DNA of 64,000 bases from Cercophora sp. LCS_1 (taxonomy: Eukaryota > Ascomycota > Sordariomycetes > Sordariales > Lasiosphaeriaceae). Made by a program: the position numbers and the translations under genes. The stretch is from assembly GCA_036250225.1 (NCBI GenBank), contig JAPZLL010000022.1, positions 544,178-608,177 of the forward strand, written 5' to 3'. Positions within the stretch are counted from its first letter, which is position 1. Each line of letters starts with the position of its first letter. The notes beneath the pieces are model-generated. The model had not been told where the DNA came from. It worked only from the letters and a program-made list of their open reading frames with translations, and did not search any database. Shown piece by piece: positions 21,138 to 32,498 of the stretch.

Positions 21138-23530
21138 ATGGAGCTCTGGAAGCGCTTCTGGGTGCTCGTCACCCGTCTCCTGCACATCACCACTCTTGCG
21201 GGCTTCGACGACGCAAGCCAATCTCAACATCCTCTCGGTCTTGGGGAGCCTGCTACGCTTCTCGAGCCTGAGAACCTGCCACACGGAGCAGCGCCCTCCG
21301 CCGATGATCCCCTAATCTGGAGACCCCCAGGGCACCGACAGGATGGCGGCGATGGTGCCGGGTTTAAATGCGACTACACGGCCATGGCGAAGAAAGGGCC
21401 CTGGGAAAAGTGCTCCACGCCCGAAGACCGCTCCTGTTGGTTGAGGAACCGGGAGACAGGGGAGAGATATGACATCGACACCGACTACGAAAACAAGTTC
21501 CCCGAAGGTGTAACGCGCGAATACTGGCTCACCGTCACCAATTCCACCATCATCGCCGACGGCTATCCGTTCATCGGTGCCACTGTCTTCAACGAGACCT
21601 ATCCTGGACCATGGATTCAGGCGTGCTGGGGTGATCGGGTCGTGGTCCATGTTACCAACAATATCACAGCCCGCGGCGTCAGCATCCACGTGAGTGCACG
21701 TATTCCCGTTCTAACCGAAGCCCGCTGACGTCAAATCCCCAGTGGCACGGAATCCGGCAGTTCTTCACAATGCAGCATGATGGCGTGAACGGAATAACCC
21801 AATGCCCTATTGCCCCAGGAGTTACCTCCACCTACGAGTGGAAAGCGATGCAGTATGGCTCGGCTTGGTATCACTCACACTACAGTGACCAGTATGCTGA
21901 CGGCTTGCTTGGCCCCCTTGTATGTGCTCTCCCGGGGCTTTCGCGTTTGTTCTGGTTTGCAATGCTGATCGCCAGGGACAGACGCTTCACGGCCCGAGTT
22001 CCGGTGACTTTGACGAGGCGGCTGACATCCCGACCCTGATGACAGACTGGAGTATGTGACTATCCGCTACAGTAACTACGCTCGCGATGGCTAATTTGAC
22101 CAAAAGGACACGGCAGCGTCTTCGACAAAACGGACGCCGCGTTTGGCATCCAAAGCATATTGTTGAACGGCACCGGCGACGTCACACAGTTCCTTGGCCA
22201 GAAAAACACATCTGCAATCCCGACACCGTACACTCTAGTTTTCGACCAGAAGAAGCCGAACGCTCGGGCCAAGCGTTACTTGCTACGACTCATCAACACT
22301 TCAATCCAATCTACATTCATTTTTTCCATCGACAACCATCTGCTCACCATCGTCAGCGCCGATTTTGTGCCTATCTACCCTTATACCAACACGTCCGTCC
22401 TGGTTGGAATTGGCCAACGGTACAACGTTATTATCGAGGCGGACCCGAGAGCCGACAACGACCTGGCTGAATCGATGTCGGAAAGCGACAAGTTGAACGA
22501 GTTCTGGATCAGGACGTGGGTTGTACCCAAGTGCGGTGGCGACGATCATCCCGAATTCTCCGACAACTATATGCAAACTGGTATCGTACGGTACGACGGC
22601 AGCAGCGAAGCCAAGCCGACCTCAAAGGCGTGGAGCGACATAGCCCTCCGGTGCTCAGACGAAACATACACAAGCCTACGGCCTGTGTTGCCCTGGATTG
22701 TCGGAAACCCGATCAACACAATGAAGACGGAAGCCGGCCTGCAGCACATGTCCATTGTCACAGGGAAAAAGAAGCAGTTTCCTAATTTCCCCGAGGCCCG
22801 TTTTGCTTTCAGGAACGTCTCAGACGATCTCGAGAAGTTCCACTTCTCCCCACTGCAGATAGACTTTGCTGATCCCGTCATGTTGCATCTCAACGGCAGT
22901 GACCCCTGGCCGCAGCCCTTTTGGGAAATTTACCCCGAAGGTCGAGCGGGCAAGGATAACGACTGGGTGAGTTCCTTCAGAGTCCAGTCGTCGGCCTACT
23001 TGCAAGCGCTAATCCCATCCACCACAGGTCTATCTAGCGATATCGTCGGAGAGAGATTCAAAGATCATGGGTGACGTAACCGCACATCCGGTAAATCCCC
23101 AATCCCTCTACCCACCACTCACAAGTGTGGACGAGCAGACCTGATTTTGACCCCCGCATAGATACACCTCCACGGACACGATTTCGCAATTCTCCAGCAG
23201 GTTGAAGACCAACCCTTTGAAGCCTCCAAAATTCAACTCAACCGGCTCAATCCGCCTCGACGTGATGTAGTGCTGATGCCCGCCAACGGCTTCATCATCA
23301 TTGCATTCAAGGCCGACAACCCAGGATCGTGGCTCCTCCATTGCCACATTGCCAAGCACGCTTCAGCGGGGCTGGCCCTTCAGATCCTCGAGCGCCAGTC
23401 CGAGGCTTTGGAGATTTGGGGACCTGGAAGCAAAGTCTTCAATGACACTACTAAGCTGTGCGATAGTTGGAAGGCATGGGTTAACTCCACGTCGCCGCCA
23501 AAGCCGTTTCCGGATGATTCAGGAATTTGA
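21138..23530 (+). CDS. asco-type laccase / multicopper oxidase
   Basis: Six exons: 21138-21689, 21743-21919, 21976-22051, 22107-22966, 23028-23090, 23162-23530; all introns GT..AG and in frame, 698 aa. Four copper-binding motifs are present: HWHG (formed across intron 1), [19 protein letters not shown] (formed across intron 5) and [12 protein letters not shown]. The type-1 axial position is Leu. Asco-laccase marks include [10 protein letters not shown] near the N-terminus and a C-terminus ending exactly in DSGI, the plug that enters the trinuclear site in this group. The first ~25 residues are hydrophobic and probably a signal sequence, although the start is not certain. Oxidises phenols with reduction of oxygen to water, outside the cell. 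Confidence 0.93.
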
Positions 23531-24292
23531 GATTGATCTCGAGAGCTCGAGGAGAGCGAGTTCCAGTGTTGTTTATGAGACGTTTGGAAAGGAAATGGAG
23601 CTGGTAGTTACAGAATACGATCAGGAGGCGCTGCTAGGTTGAGCTGGTGTTTGAGCGTTCGCTCCAGACTGGATATTCTCATTATAGCTGAAGAACGGTT
23701 CATCCCGACCATCCATGCTATGCCCGTGTCCTTGTGAGCGCGCAATGACGGCTCTCCAGGACATCGTGACCCAAGTTGCGAATGTCAATAGCCGCTAGCT
23801 GACCTCAATTGATCCGCTCAGAGCCAGCATGTCCATTAGGGTGGGGTCATCCTAGTTACTGTCAGCCTCGAGATTAGGAAGATACGGAAAGGGATGGGTT
23901 TCCCAGGCGCTTGGTGTATTTCTGTCCGTACCCTGTGACGCGAAGCTGCCAAAGAAAAGATGACAATCGCCGGCTGCAGGGGCTCTCGGACAGAATCGGG
24001 CCATGCATTCGCCGGTCCGGGGATAATGATCAAGAAAAGGACGCTTTTTCATCCCAGAATATGGGAGTGGCGTGATGTGTGCCCGTTTTCACAGTTTCGG
24101 CCGAAGAAGGAAGCGACCCAGGATAAAACTAACCTGGCGTTGAGCACGCCACCATCATCACCTCGCAATCATGCCACCATCCCCCTGTGTCCGCCCCGCC
24201 CCAAGATGGTCCCCCCCAAATCCATAAAACATCCAACCGAGTCCCCAAACCCATGAAAATAACATCAGCTAACCACCAACGGCTTGCAGAGA
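23531..24292. other. intergenic, no gene recognised
   Basis: 3' flank of the laccase gene and 5' flank of the flavodoxin-like gene. The stretch before 24292 ends in TTGCAG, which could be an intron acceptor, so an upstream 5' exon of the next gene is possible. Confidence 0.4.
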
Positions 24293-24817
24293 ATGCCCCC
24301 GAAAATGTCCGTCCTAATCGCCATCGCAACAGCGCACAACACGACAACCGACATAGCCCACCGCGTCGCCGCCCGCCTGCGCACCCACGTCACCGGGCCC
24401 GTCGACGTCCTGAACATCTCCGACATCCCCGCCGACACACTCCCGCAGTACAAAGCCGTGGTCATCGGCTCAGCCATCCACGCGGGGAGTTGGCTCTCAC
24501 CAGCACGCAAGTTCATCCAGAAGGAGCAGAAGGTCCTGTCAGGACGTCCGGTCTGGGCTTATTCGGTCGGCGTACCGGGGAATGAAAAGTACAAGGAGGA
24601 TGAAAGGGTCAAGATTGAAAAGGAGGTGAGGAAATGCGTGCCTGCGCTCAAGGGGCATGTGTTGTTTGAGGGACGGGTGGAGAGGGATCACTTGCCGTGG
24701 CCTGTGAATAAGATTTTTTCCTTGTTTCCAAATGTTTGGCGATTTGGAGATTTTGTCCAGTGGGATTTGGTGGAGGGGTGGGCGGATGAGGTTGGTCAGG
24801 CGATGGAGGGGCTGTGA
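24293..24817 (+). CDS. flavodoxin-like protein (HemG/flavodoxin_5 type)
   Basis: Single exon, 174 aa, start at 24293 (an alternative ATG lies at 24305). The N-terminus (VLIAIATAHNTTTDIAHRVA) is a flavodoxin phosphate-binding loop of the 'G/T-T-x-x-G/N-x-T' kind. YKAVVIGSAIHAGSWLSPARKFI is the second FMN loop typical of HemG-like flavodoxin proteins. PVWAYSVGVPG and the C-terminal WDLVEGWADEVG complete the fold. Probably binds FMN and acts as an oxidoreductase or electron carrier; fungal substrates for this group are not established. No signal peptide. Confidence 0.8.
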   Translation: MPPKMSVLIAIATAHNTTTDIAHRVAARLRTHVTGPVDVLNISDIPADTLPQYKAVVIGSAIHAGSWLSPARKFIQKEQKVLSGRPVWAYSVGVPGNEKYKEDERVKIEKEVRKCVPALKGHVLFEGRVERDHLPWPVNKIFSLFPNVWRFGDFVQWDLVEGWADEVGQAMEGL

Positions 24818-24884
24818 TGGTAATTCGGTGAGGAGAGATGTGGTTATGTTCTGAGGATAATCCGAGATATAGCGTAGCAAAAGA

Positions 24885-24945
24885 GAAAAGGAGAAGAAAA
24901 AAGAAAAAAAGAAAAAAAAAAAAAGAGAGAGAGAAAAGGAGGTTT
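24885..24945. repeat. purine (A/G) tract
   Basis: About 60 nt of almost pure A and G on the plus strand between the flavodoxin-like and methyltransferase genes. Confidence 0.8.
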
Positions 24946-25149
24946 TTACATCCAGTTGAGCAAATGAGACGGTTCTTCGCATGCCCCAACACACAGATCT
25001 CTGTTGGGAAGTCAGCCCCCCTGTGCCAAGTCAAGTGTCGATGGCCACGATGCGTATCGGGTACGCCCTCGCATATCGTACCCCAGAAACCCCGCACCAT
25101 CCCATCCGCTCGGACATGGAGACAACTCGGCTACCGGGAGCGGCCTCGG

Positions 25150-25155
25150 ATATAT
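25150..25155 (+). promoter_or_regulatory. TATA box of the methyltransferase gene
   Basis: TATATA about 75 nt upstream of the start codon at 25228. Confidence 0.45.
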
Positions 25156-25227
25156 AGACAGGCTCGGACTACCTCACCCTCACGACCTTCACAGCAAACC
25201 CCAAACCCCAACTTCGAAAAAGCCACC

Positions 25228-26097
25228 ATGACAAGCTTCTACACCCTCCCCTCCCACCTCGAAGGCGACGCCCGCCGCCTCAACCAACAACACCAAGTCT
25301 TCCGCCTCCTCCTCTCATCCTCATCCCCATCCCCGCCCCAATCAAGCCTCCTCCTGACCCCTGCCCCACCACCCGCCCAAGGTCCAATCCTCGACCTAGG
25401 CACAGGCACCGGCATCTGGGCCTCCGAATACGCAACCGAAAACCCCTCCCACGCCATCCACGCCGTCGACCTCTTCCCGCCCTCCCACCCGCACCCACCC
25501 AACTGCCACTACGCCTCGCTCGACGTCGAAACCCCGTCGCTCCCGACCTGGGACGCCACCATCCCACCCTCCACCTACGCCCTCATCCACACGCGCATGT
25601 TCCTCATGGTGCTGCGCGATCCGCACGCCGTCCTGCGACGCATCTTTCGCGCCCTCGCGCCGGGCGGACGCGTCGAGTTCCAGGAGAAACAGGATCCGTA
25701 CCGGGCGGACGACCCTTCGCCCGCGGCGCAGGATACGCCGCTGCTGCGGCACAGTCGGTTGCGGATCGAAGCGGCGAAAAAGTGCGGGCTGGATCGGACG
25801 GTGGCGGGCAAGATTGCGGGGTGGATGGCGGAGGTCGGGTTTGCGGACGTGCGCGTGGAAGAAAGAAGGATTCCGATCGGGGGGTGGATGGATGGCGACG
25901 AAGCGATGAAGATGGCGGGGGAGTTGTTCAAGGAGTGTTTGGTTTGGGGGACCGAGGGGATCTGCAAGCAGGTTTTTATGGAGGGGTTGGGGTGGGATGC
26001 GGGACAAGTGAGGGAGAATGTGAAGGAGACGGTGGCGGATCTGGGGAGGGGAGAGGTGTATGCTGCTATTTTGTTTATACGGGGTGTAAAGCCTTGA
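25228..26097 (+). CDS. class I SAM-dependent methyltransferase
   Basis: Single exon, 289 aa; ATG at 25228 in a GCCACCATGAC context. SAM motif I is ILDLGTGTGIWASEYA (~53-68), with the acidic motif II at HAVDLFPP, and FRALAPGGRVEFQE as the post-motif III strand-turn. The layout is that of fungal LaeA/UMTA-like methyltransferases, often linked to secondary metabolism, although no cluster genes are adjacent. The coding strand is GC-rich and low in introns. Substrate unknown. Confidence 0.88.
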   Translation: MTSFYTLPSHLEGDARRLNQQHQVFRLLLSSSSPSPPQSSLLLTPAPPPAQGPILDLGTGTGIWASEYATENPSHAIHAVDLFPPSHPHPPNCHYASLDVETPSLPTWDATIPPSTYALIHTRMFLMVLRDPHAVLRRIFRALAPGGRVEFQEKQDPYRADDPSPAAQDTPLLRHSRLRIEAAKKCGLDRTVAGKIAGWMAEVGFADVRVEERRIPIGGWMDGDEAMKMAGELFKECLVWGTEGICKQVFMEGLGWDAGQVRENVKETVADLGRGEVYAAILFIRGVKP

Positions 26098-26141
26098 ATT
26101 CGTTTTTCGGTAGCTGAGATCTGATAAGGTATATTAATTAT

Positions 26142-26783
26142 AGCGAAAAACTGGTTGTCCGTACTTGCAGAATCGAGCTTCTCAATTTGTACTGGTCACC
26201 TGGGACAAGTGAAGAAATGACTACTATTACTACCGCAGCATGCACAAATGCCTAACCGCTGATGTGCCTAGCTGGTTCCCCCATCTATGTTATCCCTCAC
26301 CCATATTATCCCCGTCCTCCAACGTCGTGCCGCCTATGATATCCTGTTAGCAGCTGACATCACAACCTAGAAATTGATTGCCATACCGAAATTTCTTCAG
26401 ATGGTCCGCTTAAGCGAGTATAGCGTCACCTTTCCCTTGCCTGAAGCCGCCGTTGCCGCCATATCTTGAACAATCTCCTGTATTCTTTGGATGATCGTTG
26501 AGATTTATCGTAGTTGTACCAAACGGTCATGGTGCTCAGTAATGCGTATGCGGACGGCCGGTTTGACCCTGTTATCGGCCCTCTGGGATGTGGCAGTAGT
26601 GGGTTTGGACTTGCCCGCTTTAACTGAATTGACCAGGCAATGATGCGCCTAGAAAACAATAAGCTCAGTGTTCTATAAACCGATGCGGTTGGATTTATTA
26701 CGGTCCCATTGCGTCGAGACCAATACCCTGGCTTACTATAGTATTAACGCTTCCTCAAAGACTACGCTCCCTATCGGCACGCC
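26142..26783. repeat. dispersed AT-rich repeat, copy 1
   Basis: Matches 51465-51860 and then 52210-52476 in the same order and orientation. Landmarks are GCGAAAAACTGGTTGT at the left and CTTCCTCAAAGACTACGCTC at the right. Differences between the copies are mostly C/T and G/A. Copy 1 is continuous, copy 2 is interrupted. No coding capacity recognised; element class unknown. Confidence 0.85.
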
Positions 26784-28309
26784 GGTGCCATTTTTGTCCA
26801 CCAAGTTGTAATGAACTTTATAGCCATCCCAGGTAACGTTTGACTTGATAAAAACTCTAGCGCCTGCCTTGTACCAGTGGGATACAATACCGGTCTTGCC
26901 CGGTAGGTTCGTCTTTAGAAGGCCAACTTTAAGCTGCGAGTCCCCAGTACTGCGCTCGCGCGGCGCATTGTTTGGAGGTACAATTTTGTTATTGGTATTC
27001 CAACCTGAGAAAACTCTATTTCACAAGCCCTTATAAGTGGCTTCGTCTGGAGTATTATCCGTTAAGTTGGTGCGAGCGAGTTGAATAATGAGGTTATTGT
27101 AACGTATCTTTTAATCGTTGGTGAAATCTTTAAAGGCCTTTAGCGTTACAGCTAGCCTGGAATGGTACTGTAAGTTTAGCGGGTTGGCGGAGGGGGGGGG
27201 GGGTTATAGGGGGCATTGTGAGCTTTTTAGGGATCGACGGAAATGGTTTTTAAATGGGGTTGTGTAATGGGCTTAAGATGCGGTTTGCGCAGTTGTGTGG
27301 TTCTGTTCTAGAAGAGAAATATGTTCCCCAGCGAGAGAGCAAAAAGATATGGTGGATAAAGTCTATTAAATCTATTTAGTAGTAATAATAATAACTAACT
27401 ATGCGAACAGTGCGAATAATAAGTCCCTTAATCAGGCACTATAGCCGCCCCTTCCGTTCTAAATTTGCCCCTCCTATCTTGAAATTAACACCTTTCTGGA
27501 AAATATTGCTCCCGGGGCCCCCACACCTCCCTATCTCAAGTTCAGATCCGCCAATCCGCTATGCCACACACCATATTGTGATATATCCCCATAATGCAAG
27601 TCTTGATATTAAGGGGTTATTGCAAAAGTAGTATTGTGCGGCCAATATTAATACAGTCTGACGCATATAAAGTAAGTCGCCTAGTCTATTAACGTTATTA
27701 CTATTATTGCTGTTTGAGATTGCCTAAATCCCATTACTGAGGGTATAGAGAACGGTGCCCATTATTAGCTAATATGTGTGTGTGGGCGTGTATTGAATTT
27801 CAAACGCTCGAAACTGCCTCGAGGGCCTTTTGGGGCACTACAAAGCTTGTAACTGTATTTGGAAACAATTACCTTTCCCTCAGCTCCTTCCGCAGTGACT
27901 TGTTGCAGTTCCCTGTATTGCCTGGCACCGGGCCGTTGGTGAATGCCAATGATCGATCTGGGGTCATCCGATGCGAGAGATTGCTCCTTCCTTGCGAGGG
28001 CCTTGTCTGTTACAACAGTACTGATGATCTCCTACCCACGCTCTTTCCTTGCGGACACCTGCATTCTCAATTCTTCCCTGCGAAAACTCTGACGGCCCCC
28101 TCCTCGTTTCTTTCTCGTCCGGAGTCGATCAAGGTCTTTGCGTCCACAGTTCACTTTCCTTTGTTCCAGCCATAGCCATCAAACCTTGCAAGTTGTTGCT
28201 GAGCTATCCGTACGGCAAAACCGAAGAGAACTCCGTTGTCATCACCCAGGTACGTTGTAATTTGACAGGGTCACAAGTATCGGCGTGAACTGATACTGGG
28301 GACAGCACA
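26784..28309. other. AT-rich degenerate region
   Basis: Low-GC sequence with many stops in all frames, including a G-run near 27192. Looks like decayed repeat DNA; nothing recognised. Confidence 0.5.
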
Positions 28310-28654
28310 ATGGCGCCGCTGAAAATGGTCATCGTAGTGATCGCGATGATGCTTGCTTCCCTGCTGGGAAGCAAGACCGCCGGAGCTGGCCAAATCGGTG
28401 GCATCGACCAGTTCCTGAGAAACGTCACCGATGTTCTGTACCAGATCGAAGATAACGTCCGGCCTCCGTTCCCCACCGCATGGTTTCAAGCCACTCTTGT
28501 CCTGGCGTTGGTGTGGATGCTTGCGCCCTTGTTGGTCAACCTCTGGGATGCAACCATACGCGAATCGAAACGTGTGACCAGCCAAGTTGGTGACAAAACA
28601 ATCGGCACGCTGAATCCAGATGATGCCCCTTCAAGCGGCCCGGACAGGTATTAA
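28310..28654 (+). CDS. small predicted membrane or secreted protein, orphan
   Basis: 114-aa frame with an N-terminal hydrophobic stretch (MVIVVIAMMLASLLGS) like a signal peptide or anchor and a second hydrophobic segment (FQATLVLALVWMLAPLLV) near the middle. The tail is polar. A splice acceptor could lie just upstream. No family recognised. It is an island of balanced composition in AT-rich repeat DNA, and part of its 3' flank is echoed at ~38290-38440, so it may once have been duplicated. Confidence 0.4.
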   Translation: MAPLKMVIVVIAMMLASLLGSKTAGAGQIGGIDQFLRNVTDVLYQIEDNVRPPFPTAWFQATLVLALVWMLAPLLVNLWDATIRESKRVTSQVGDKTIGTLNPDDAPSSGPDRY

Positions 28655-29128
28655 AAATCCCTATAGGCGTTAGTGAAAAAGCCCAAAGCCTTTTCAATAA
28701 AGTTTTAGTCATTGAAATATTGAGTGATGCATTGGAATCTTGGATTCACTCCTTTCCAATGGATGAATATCCCTTCGACTTTTCTGTGTGTGTCGTTTAT
28801 TTTGTCAAGGACTTGCCAGCCTACCCGAGCCCGAGCGCACGTATACGTGGCTCCATCCCAAACTCCAAGGTTTAGACAGCTTGATCCAGCCGTTCCGGGA
28901 CCACCACACCGCGGCAAACCACCAGGCCATAGTACAGGCCGTCACCAGTGTCAGAGATGCCTTCACGGAAGACGCCAGGCTAGGCAACAACAAGATGACG
29001 CCATTCAAGGTCGCGATGCCATTGTAGTCGCCAAAGTGTCACGGTCCTACTGGCTGGTCACAGGCGCTCCGGCAGTTGAAGTCTATAACTAAGTCGGGCG
29101 TTAGCCATCGAATGATAAGTTGTCGGTA
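28655..29128. repeat. older repeat flanking the pogo element on the left
   Basis: The last ~150 nt before the transposon (about 28985-29125, including AGTCGGGCGTTAGCCAT) match 52850-52990. They carry the end of a former coding frame (VAKVSRSYWLVTGAPAVEVYN). 28700-28830 also resembles 38300-38440. Confidence 0.6.
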
Positions 29129-31428
29129 CCACCCCCTTATCGGCACCGGCACATCTCGGGGTAAATAAACTTTTTTGTATACTGACTTGTAGTCACGGTG
29201 GTGAGCAACAGGCTGTCACGTGCTCGGCACGTGACGCCTGGGCATAAGTGTTGCGCCAGCACCTCAGATTTAGATTGAAGAGAACAACTCACCACCATGA
29301 CGAAGTTCCTGGGGTGACGAGGTGCGTTGTTGTTTTCCTACGTTGTTTTCCTACGTTGTTTCCCTACGTCGTCTTCCTACGTTGTTATCGTCGTCGTCCA
29401 TATGCCTACCCCCGATCAGAGGAAGGCCGACCACTGGGTTCTGTGTGTGTGTGTGTGTGTTGTTCATCACCAGTTCAATACTAGGTTTTCTTTTGGCCGC
29501 TGCACACACAAATCTTATCCGTTTTCCTTCTTCCACACAAAAAACGATGGGAAAATCGACGGCCTACGACTATACCGAGGCCGACTTCAAGGAGGCCCTT
29601 GACAAATATGCAGTCACCAAAAACGCAACGCAAGTTGGCCTGGAATACAATATACCACGCCAGACCCTCGTGGATAGATTCAACGGTGGTCCAACTGTTC
29701 AGGCCAGTCACGAACACTAACAATGGCTTACTAAAGGCGAGGAAAGCGATTTAGCCGCTTGGATCGTAATGTAGGGCGAGCTGGGTAGTCCACCTACACA
29801 CAAACAGACTGGGGCTTTGGTGTTGAGGGTGCTTCATGGAAAGGGGGATCATCAACGGCTTGCTAAACACTGGATGAAAGGTTTTCTTCGCCGCAATCCG
29901 TCCATTCAAACTCAGAGGGCCAAAAAGATGAACAACAGCCGCGCCATGGCTGCAAACAAGAAGAATATCACGGTCTGGTGGCAAAGATTGGAGGCGTCTA
30001 CTGTCAAGAAGATCCTGGCCGGAAACCGGTGTAATATGGACGAAATAGGGATTATGGAAGGCAAAGGAGAGAATGGCCTAGTATTGGGGGAGCGTAGGCA
30101 GTACCGCAAGAAGAAAAAGAAGGCCCCCATACAAAGAAAACAGTTAGGATCACGTATTTGGACCACATTAGTGGAGTATATCTCAGTAATAGGCCGGTAT
30201 CTCAATGTGTTGGCTATTATAAAGGGGAAAAGCATCCAATAACAACACTACCCCCTTGACATAACCCCATTCAAAGGTTGGTTGTTTGATTACCAAATCA
30301 AGGGGTGGATAAACGATAAGATAGCCGTTAAGTGGCTAAAAGGGTATTTATACCGGGAACCAAGCCTGCCAGGGCCTCTGACCGCCGCCTCCTTATTCTA
30401 GATGGTCACGGCAGTCATACAACCAACGAATTTATGTGTATGGCTTACCAGAATAGGATACAACTTCTTTTTCTGCCAGCCCACTGTTCCCACATCATTC
30501 AACCCCTGGATCTTTCGGTATTCAGTATCGTCAAAAGAGCCTACTGCAGGCACCTTACTGAACTTATAGCGCTCAACATTAGCGATTCTTCAGTCAACGG
30601 AAGGCGTTTATTTCTTTAGTATTACCAAAAGGCTCAAATGGAGGCCTTTACGGATAGGAATATTAGGGCTGGGTGGCTAGCCACAGGGTTGTGGCCTGAG
30701 AATATAAATAAACCCCTTGTCACGGTACCAGACCCGAGCCGCGCCGGAGCCCCACTGCAGCGGACATCGTGTATATAACCAGACCGCGCCGCTCCTTCCC
30801 TCCCTTCCAGACTCCTCGCACAATAACGAGTCCTTTAGCCTCGCGCAAGCACAGTGCCGTAACACCCCTGAATAACCCCAAACTCCTTGAAAACGCCAAC
30901 CGCCGGCGTCAGGTAACCCCTGAACCCCCTACCCTGGCTTCTCAAACCCCAAACACCACAGAGGAGGCCTTAGAGGAGGTTGACGATCTTCTTCTTACAC
31001 CGATCAAGCCCTCGGTGATGGCCAAACAGGTGGACCACTTAATCAAAGAATTTAAGGCCACACCACGCGAGAGGATGATGCTCAGGAAGATGCAAAAAGC
31101 CGTGACGGCAACCGCCTTCCAAAAAGCTTCACTGAAACGAAAAGAGGATCAAGTGGAAGCCAAGCTGGCCGATATAGAGGGCAAGAAGAGGAAGAAGGTC
31201 AAGGTCAATCCGAACGATAAGTTTGCAACTATCACGAACATTCGTGAGGCTCGGAGAGCCGTGGGCCGGCAGGTAGTAGAATCGGAAGAGTCAGAGGAAG
31301 AATCTGAATCGGATTCAGAGGCTTCAGAGGCTTCAGAGGCTGTTGACGAGATAGTTTGTAGCTAGGAATCCAAAACACCAAAAAAACAAAGTTTGTGCCG
31401 GTGTCCGGGGGTGCCGATAAGGGGGTGG
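29129..31428 (+). mobile_element. pogo/Fot-type Tc1-mariner transposon, inactive
   Basis: Inverted ends CCACCCCCTTATCGGCACC at 29129 and its reverse complement ending at 31428 bound a ~2.3-kb element; the left flank ends in TA and the right begins TT, so one side of the expected TA duplication is changed. The 5' part holds an inverted GTCACGTGC/GCACGTGAC pair near 29215-29235 and a GT microsatellite near 29441-29461. Confidence 0.88.
29547..31365 (+). pseudogene. pogo/Fot-type DDE transposase, broken
   Basis: The frame from 29547 starts with a psq-type helix-turn-helix (AVTKNATQVGLEYNIPRQTL), continues through a CENP-B-like HTH (LAKHWMKGFLRRNPSI) and into the DDE_1 domain with NMDEIGIM, LILDGHGSHTTNEF and QPLDLSVFSIVKRAY, so all three catalytic acidic residues can be seen. 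It is broken by TAA 29718, TAG 29772 and TAA 30240, each one C-to-T step from CAA or CAG, and by a frame change near 30345. A lysine- and glutamate-rich C-terminal part is open from 30769 to 31365. No active enzyme can be made. Confidence 0.88.
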
Positions 31429-31981
31429 TTGAACTTATATAGAATCGTGTACTTGTAAGCACAATGGCGATGGGGACTTGCTTGTCAACTCTTTACGCAG
31501 TAGGCGCTGCTGAAAAAAAAAAAAAACAATTAAGCCCATCTCTCTGGACTTTGTAGAGGTGAAGAACGTAGCGATGACCAGCATTCCCGACCAGGACGCG
31601 GAAATAGAGGGACTCTCTGTACTCGCCGGAGCAGGCTCGCTAAATCTCGAGCAGGGCGAATCCAGAGTTACGGGTATCATCCGCGACTCTGTTGGACGGT
31701 TCCTTTTAGAACACGACTGCAGGGTTGAAGTGGTTATTCGTGAAGACATGAATGGGTGAGATAGATTCGTGGGCTCTTGCACAACGCGGTGTCATCCAGT
31801 TTGAGCTTACCCGTTTGCTTTGTATGATGGTTCCTGACGTCATGGCCGGTGTCTTGGAACGGGCCGAGCCGATCGAGACTCGGATCCGCGCCCACGCCAA
31901 TCGAACTTTCTGCGAGATCATGCATCGATTTGTAGCGTGGTATGTACATTGAATCCAAAGCATTCCTGATGTCGCTCACCC
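31429..31981. other. right flank of pogo element and unassigned frames
   Basis: 31440-31490 matches ~53025-53075 (older repeat). Plus-strand frames at 31559-31759 and 31752-31952 look protein-like (IRDSVGRFLLEHDCRVEVVI; VMAGVLERAEPIETRIRA) but do not splice together in phase, and I do not recognise them. Confidence 0.35.
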
Positions 31982-32498
31982 CTATTGCTCCTGTTTCGCT
32001 ATCCTGGCGCTGTACTCGTCAATCACCTGCTGCACTTCCTCGGGCTCGTAGTCTCCCTGGTAGTCGACCACGGCATCGCCGAACCGGTTCTTGACTGTTG
32101 GGTCGGCCCCGTGTTTGACCAACGCCTTGAGCACATCCAAATAGCCGTGTCGCATGGCGGTGTGCACCGGACGGTCAAATGTGAAACGGTTGGCCATGTT
32201 GAAGTAGATGACCTTTTTTTCCTCGTCGTCCACCAGCTCCGCCAAGACTTCAATTGACCCTGTCGCTTCGTCAGCATCTGAAAGCTCTTCGCAAAGGATA
32301 AAACATACGCGCCTGTCCAGCCTTGGCCGCCATGTGGGCAGCCGTGTTCTGAAAGTCATCCTTGCAGGCGATGAGGAGGTCGGCGGGCGACACGCCCTCG
32401 CGCTGGGCAAGCGTCTTGACAGCGGCCCGGAGCTTGACCAGGTCGCCCTGACTCGCAAGCACCGAGATGTGGTGGGATTCAGGCTGGGCGATGTGCAT
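31982..32498 (-). CDS. ankyrin-repeat protein
   Basis: Exons 32498-32309 and 32277-31982, intron 31 nt as drawn (GTATGT..TTTCAG) in phase 1; 161 aa. Ankyrin units are visible: HISVLASQGDLVKLRAAV, TAAHMAAKAGQ, RPVHTAMRHGYLDVLKALV and KHGADPTVKNRFGDAVVD, ending in an acidic helix. A small scaffold-type protein with no enzymatic domain; partner unknown. The intron is unusually short, but both frames and the repeat spacing support the join. An in-frame ATG-like codon at 32537 would add 13 residues. Confidence 0.78.
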
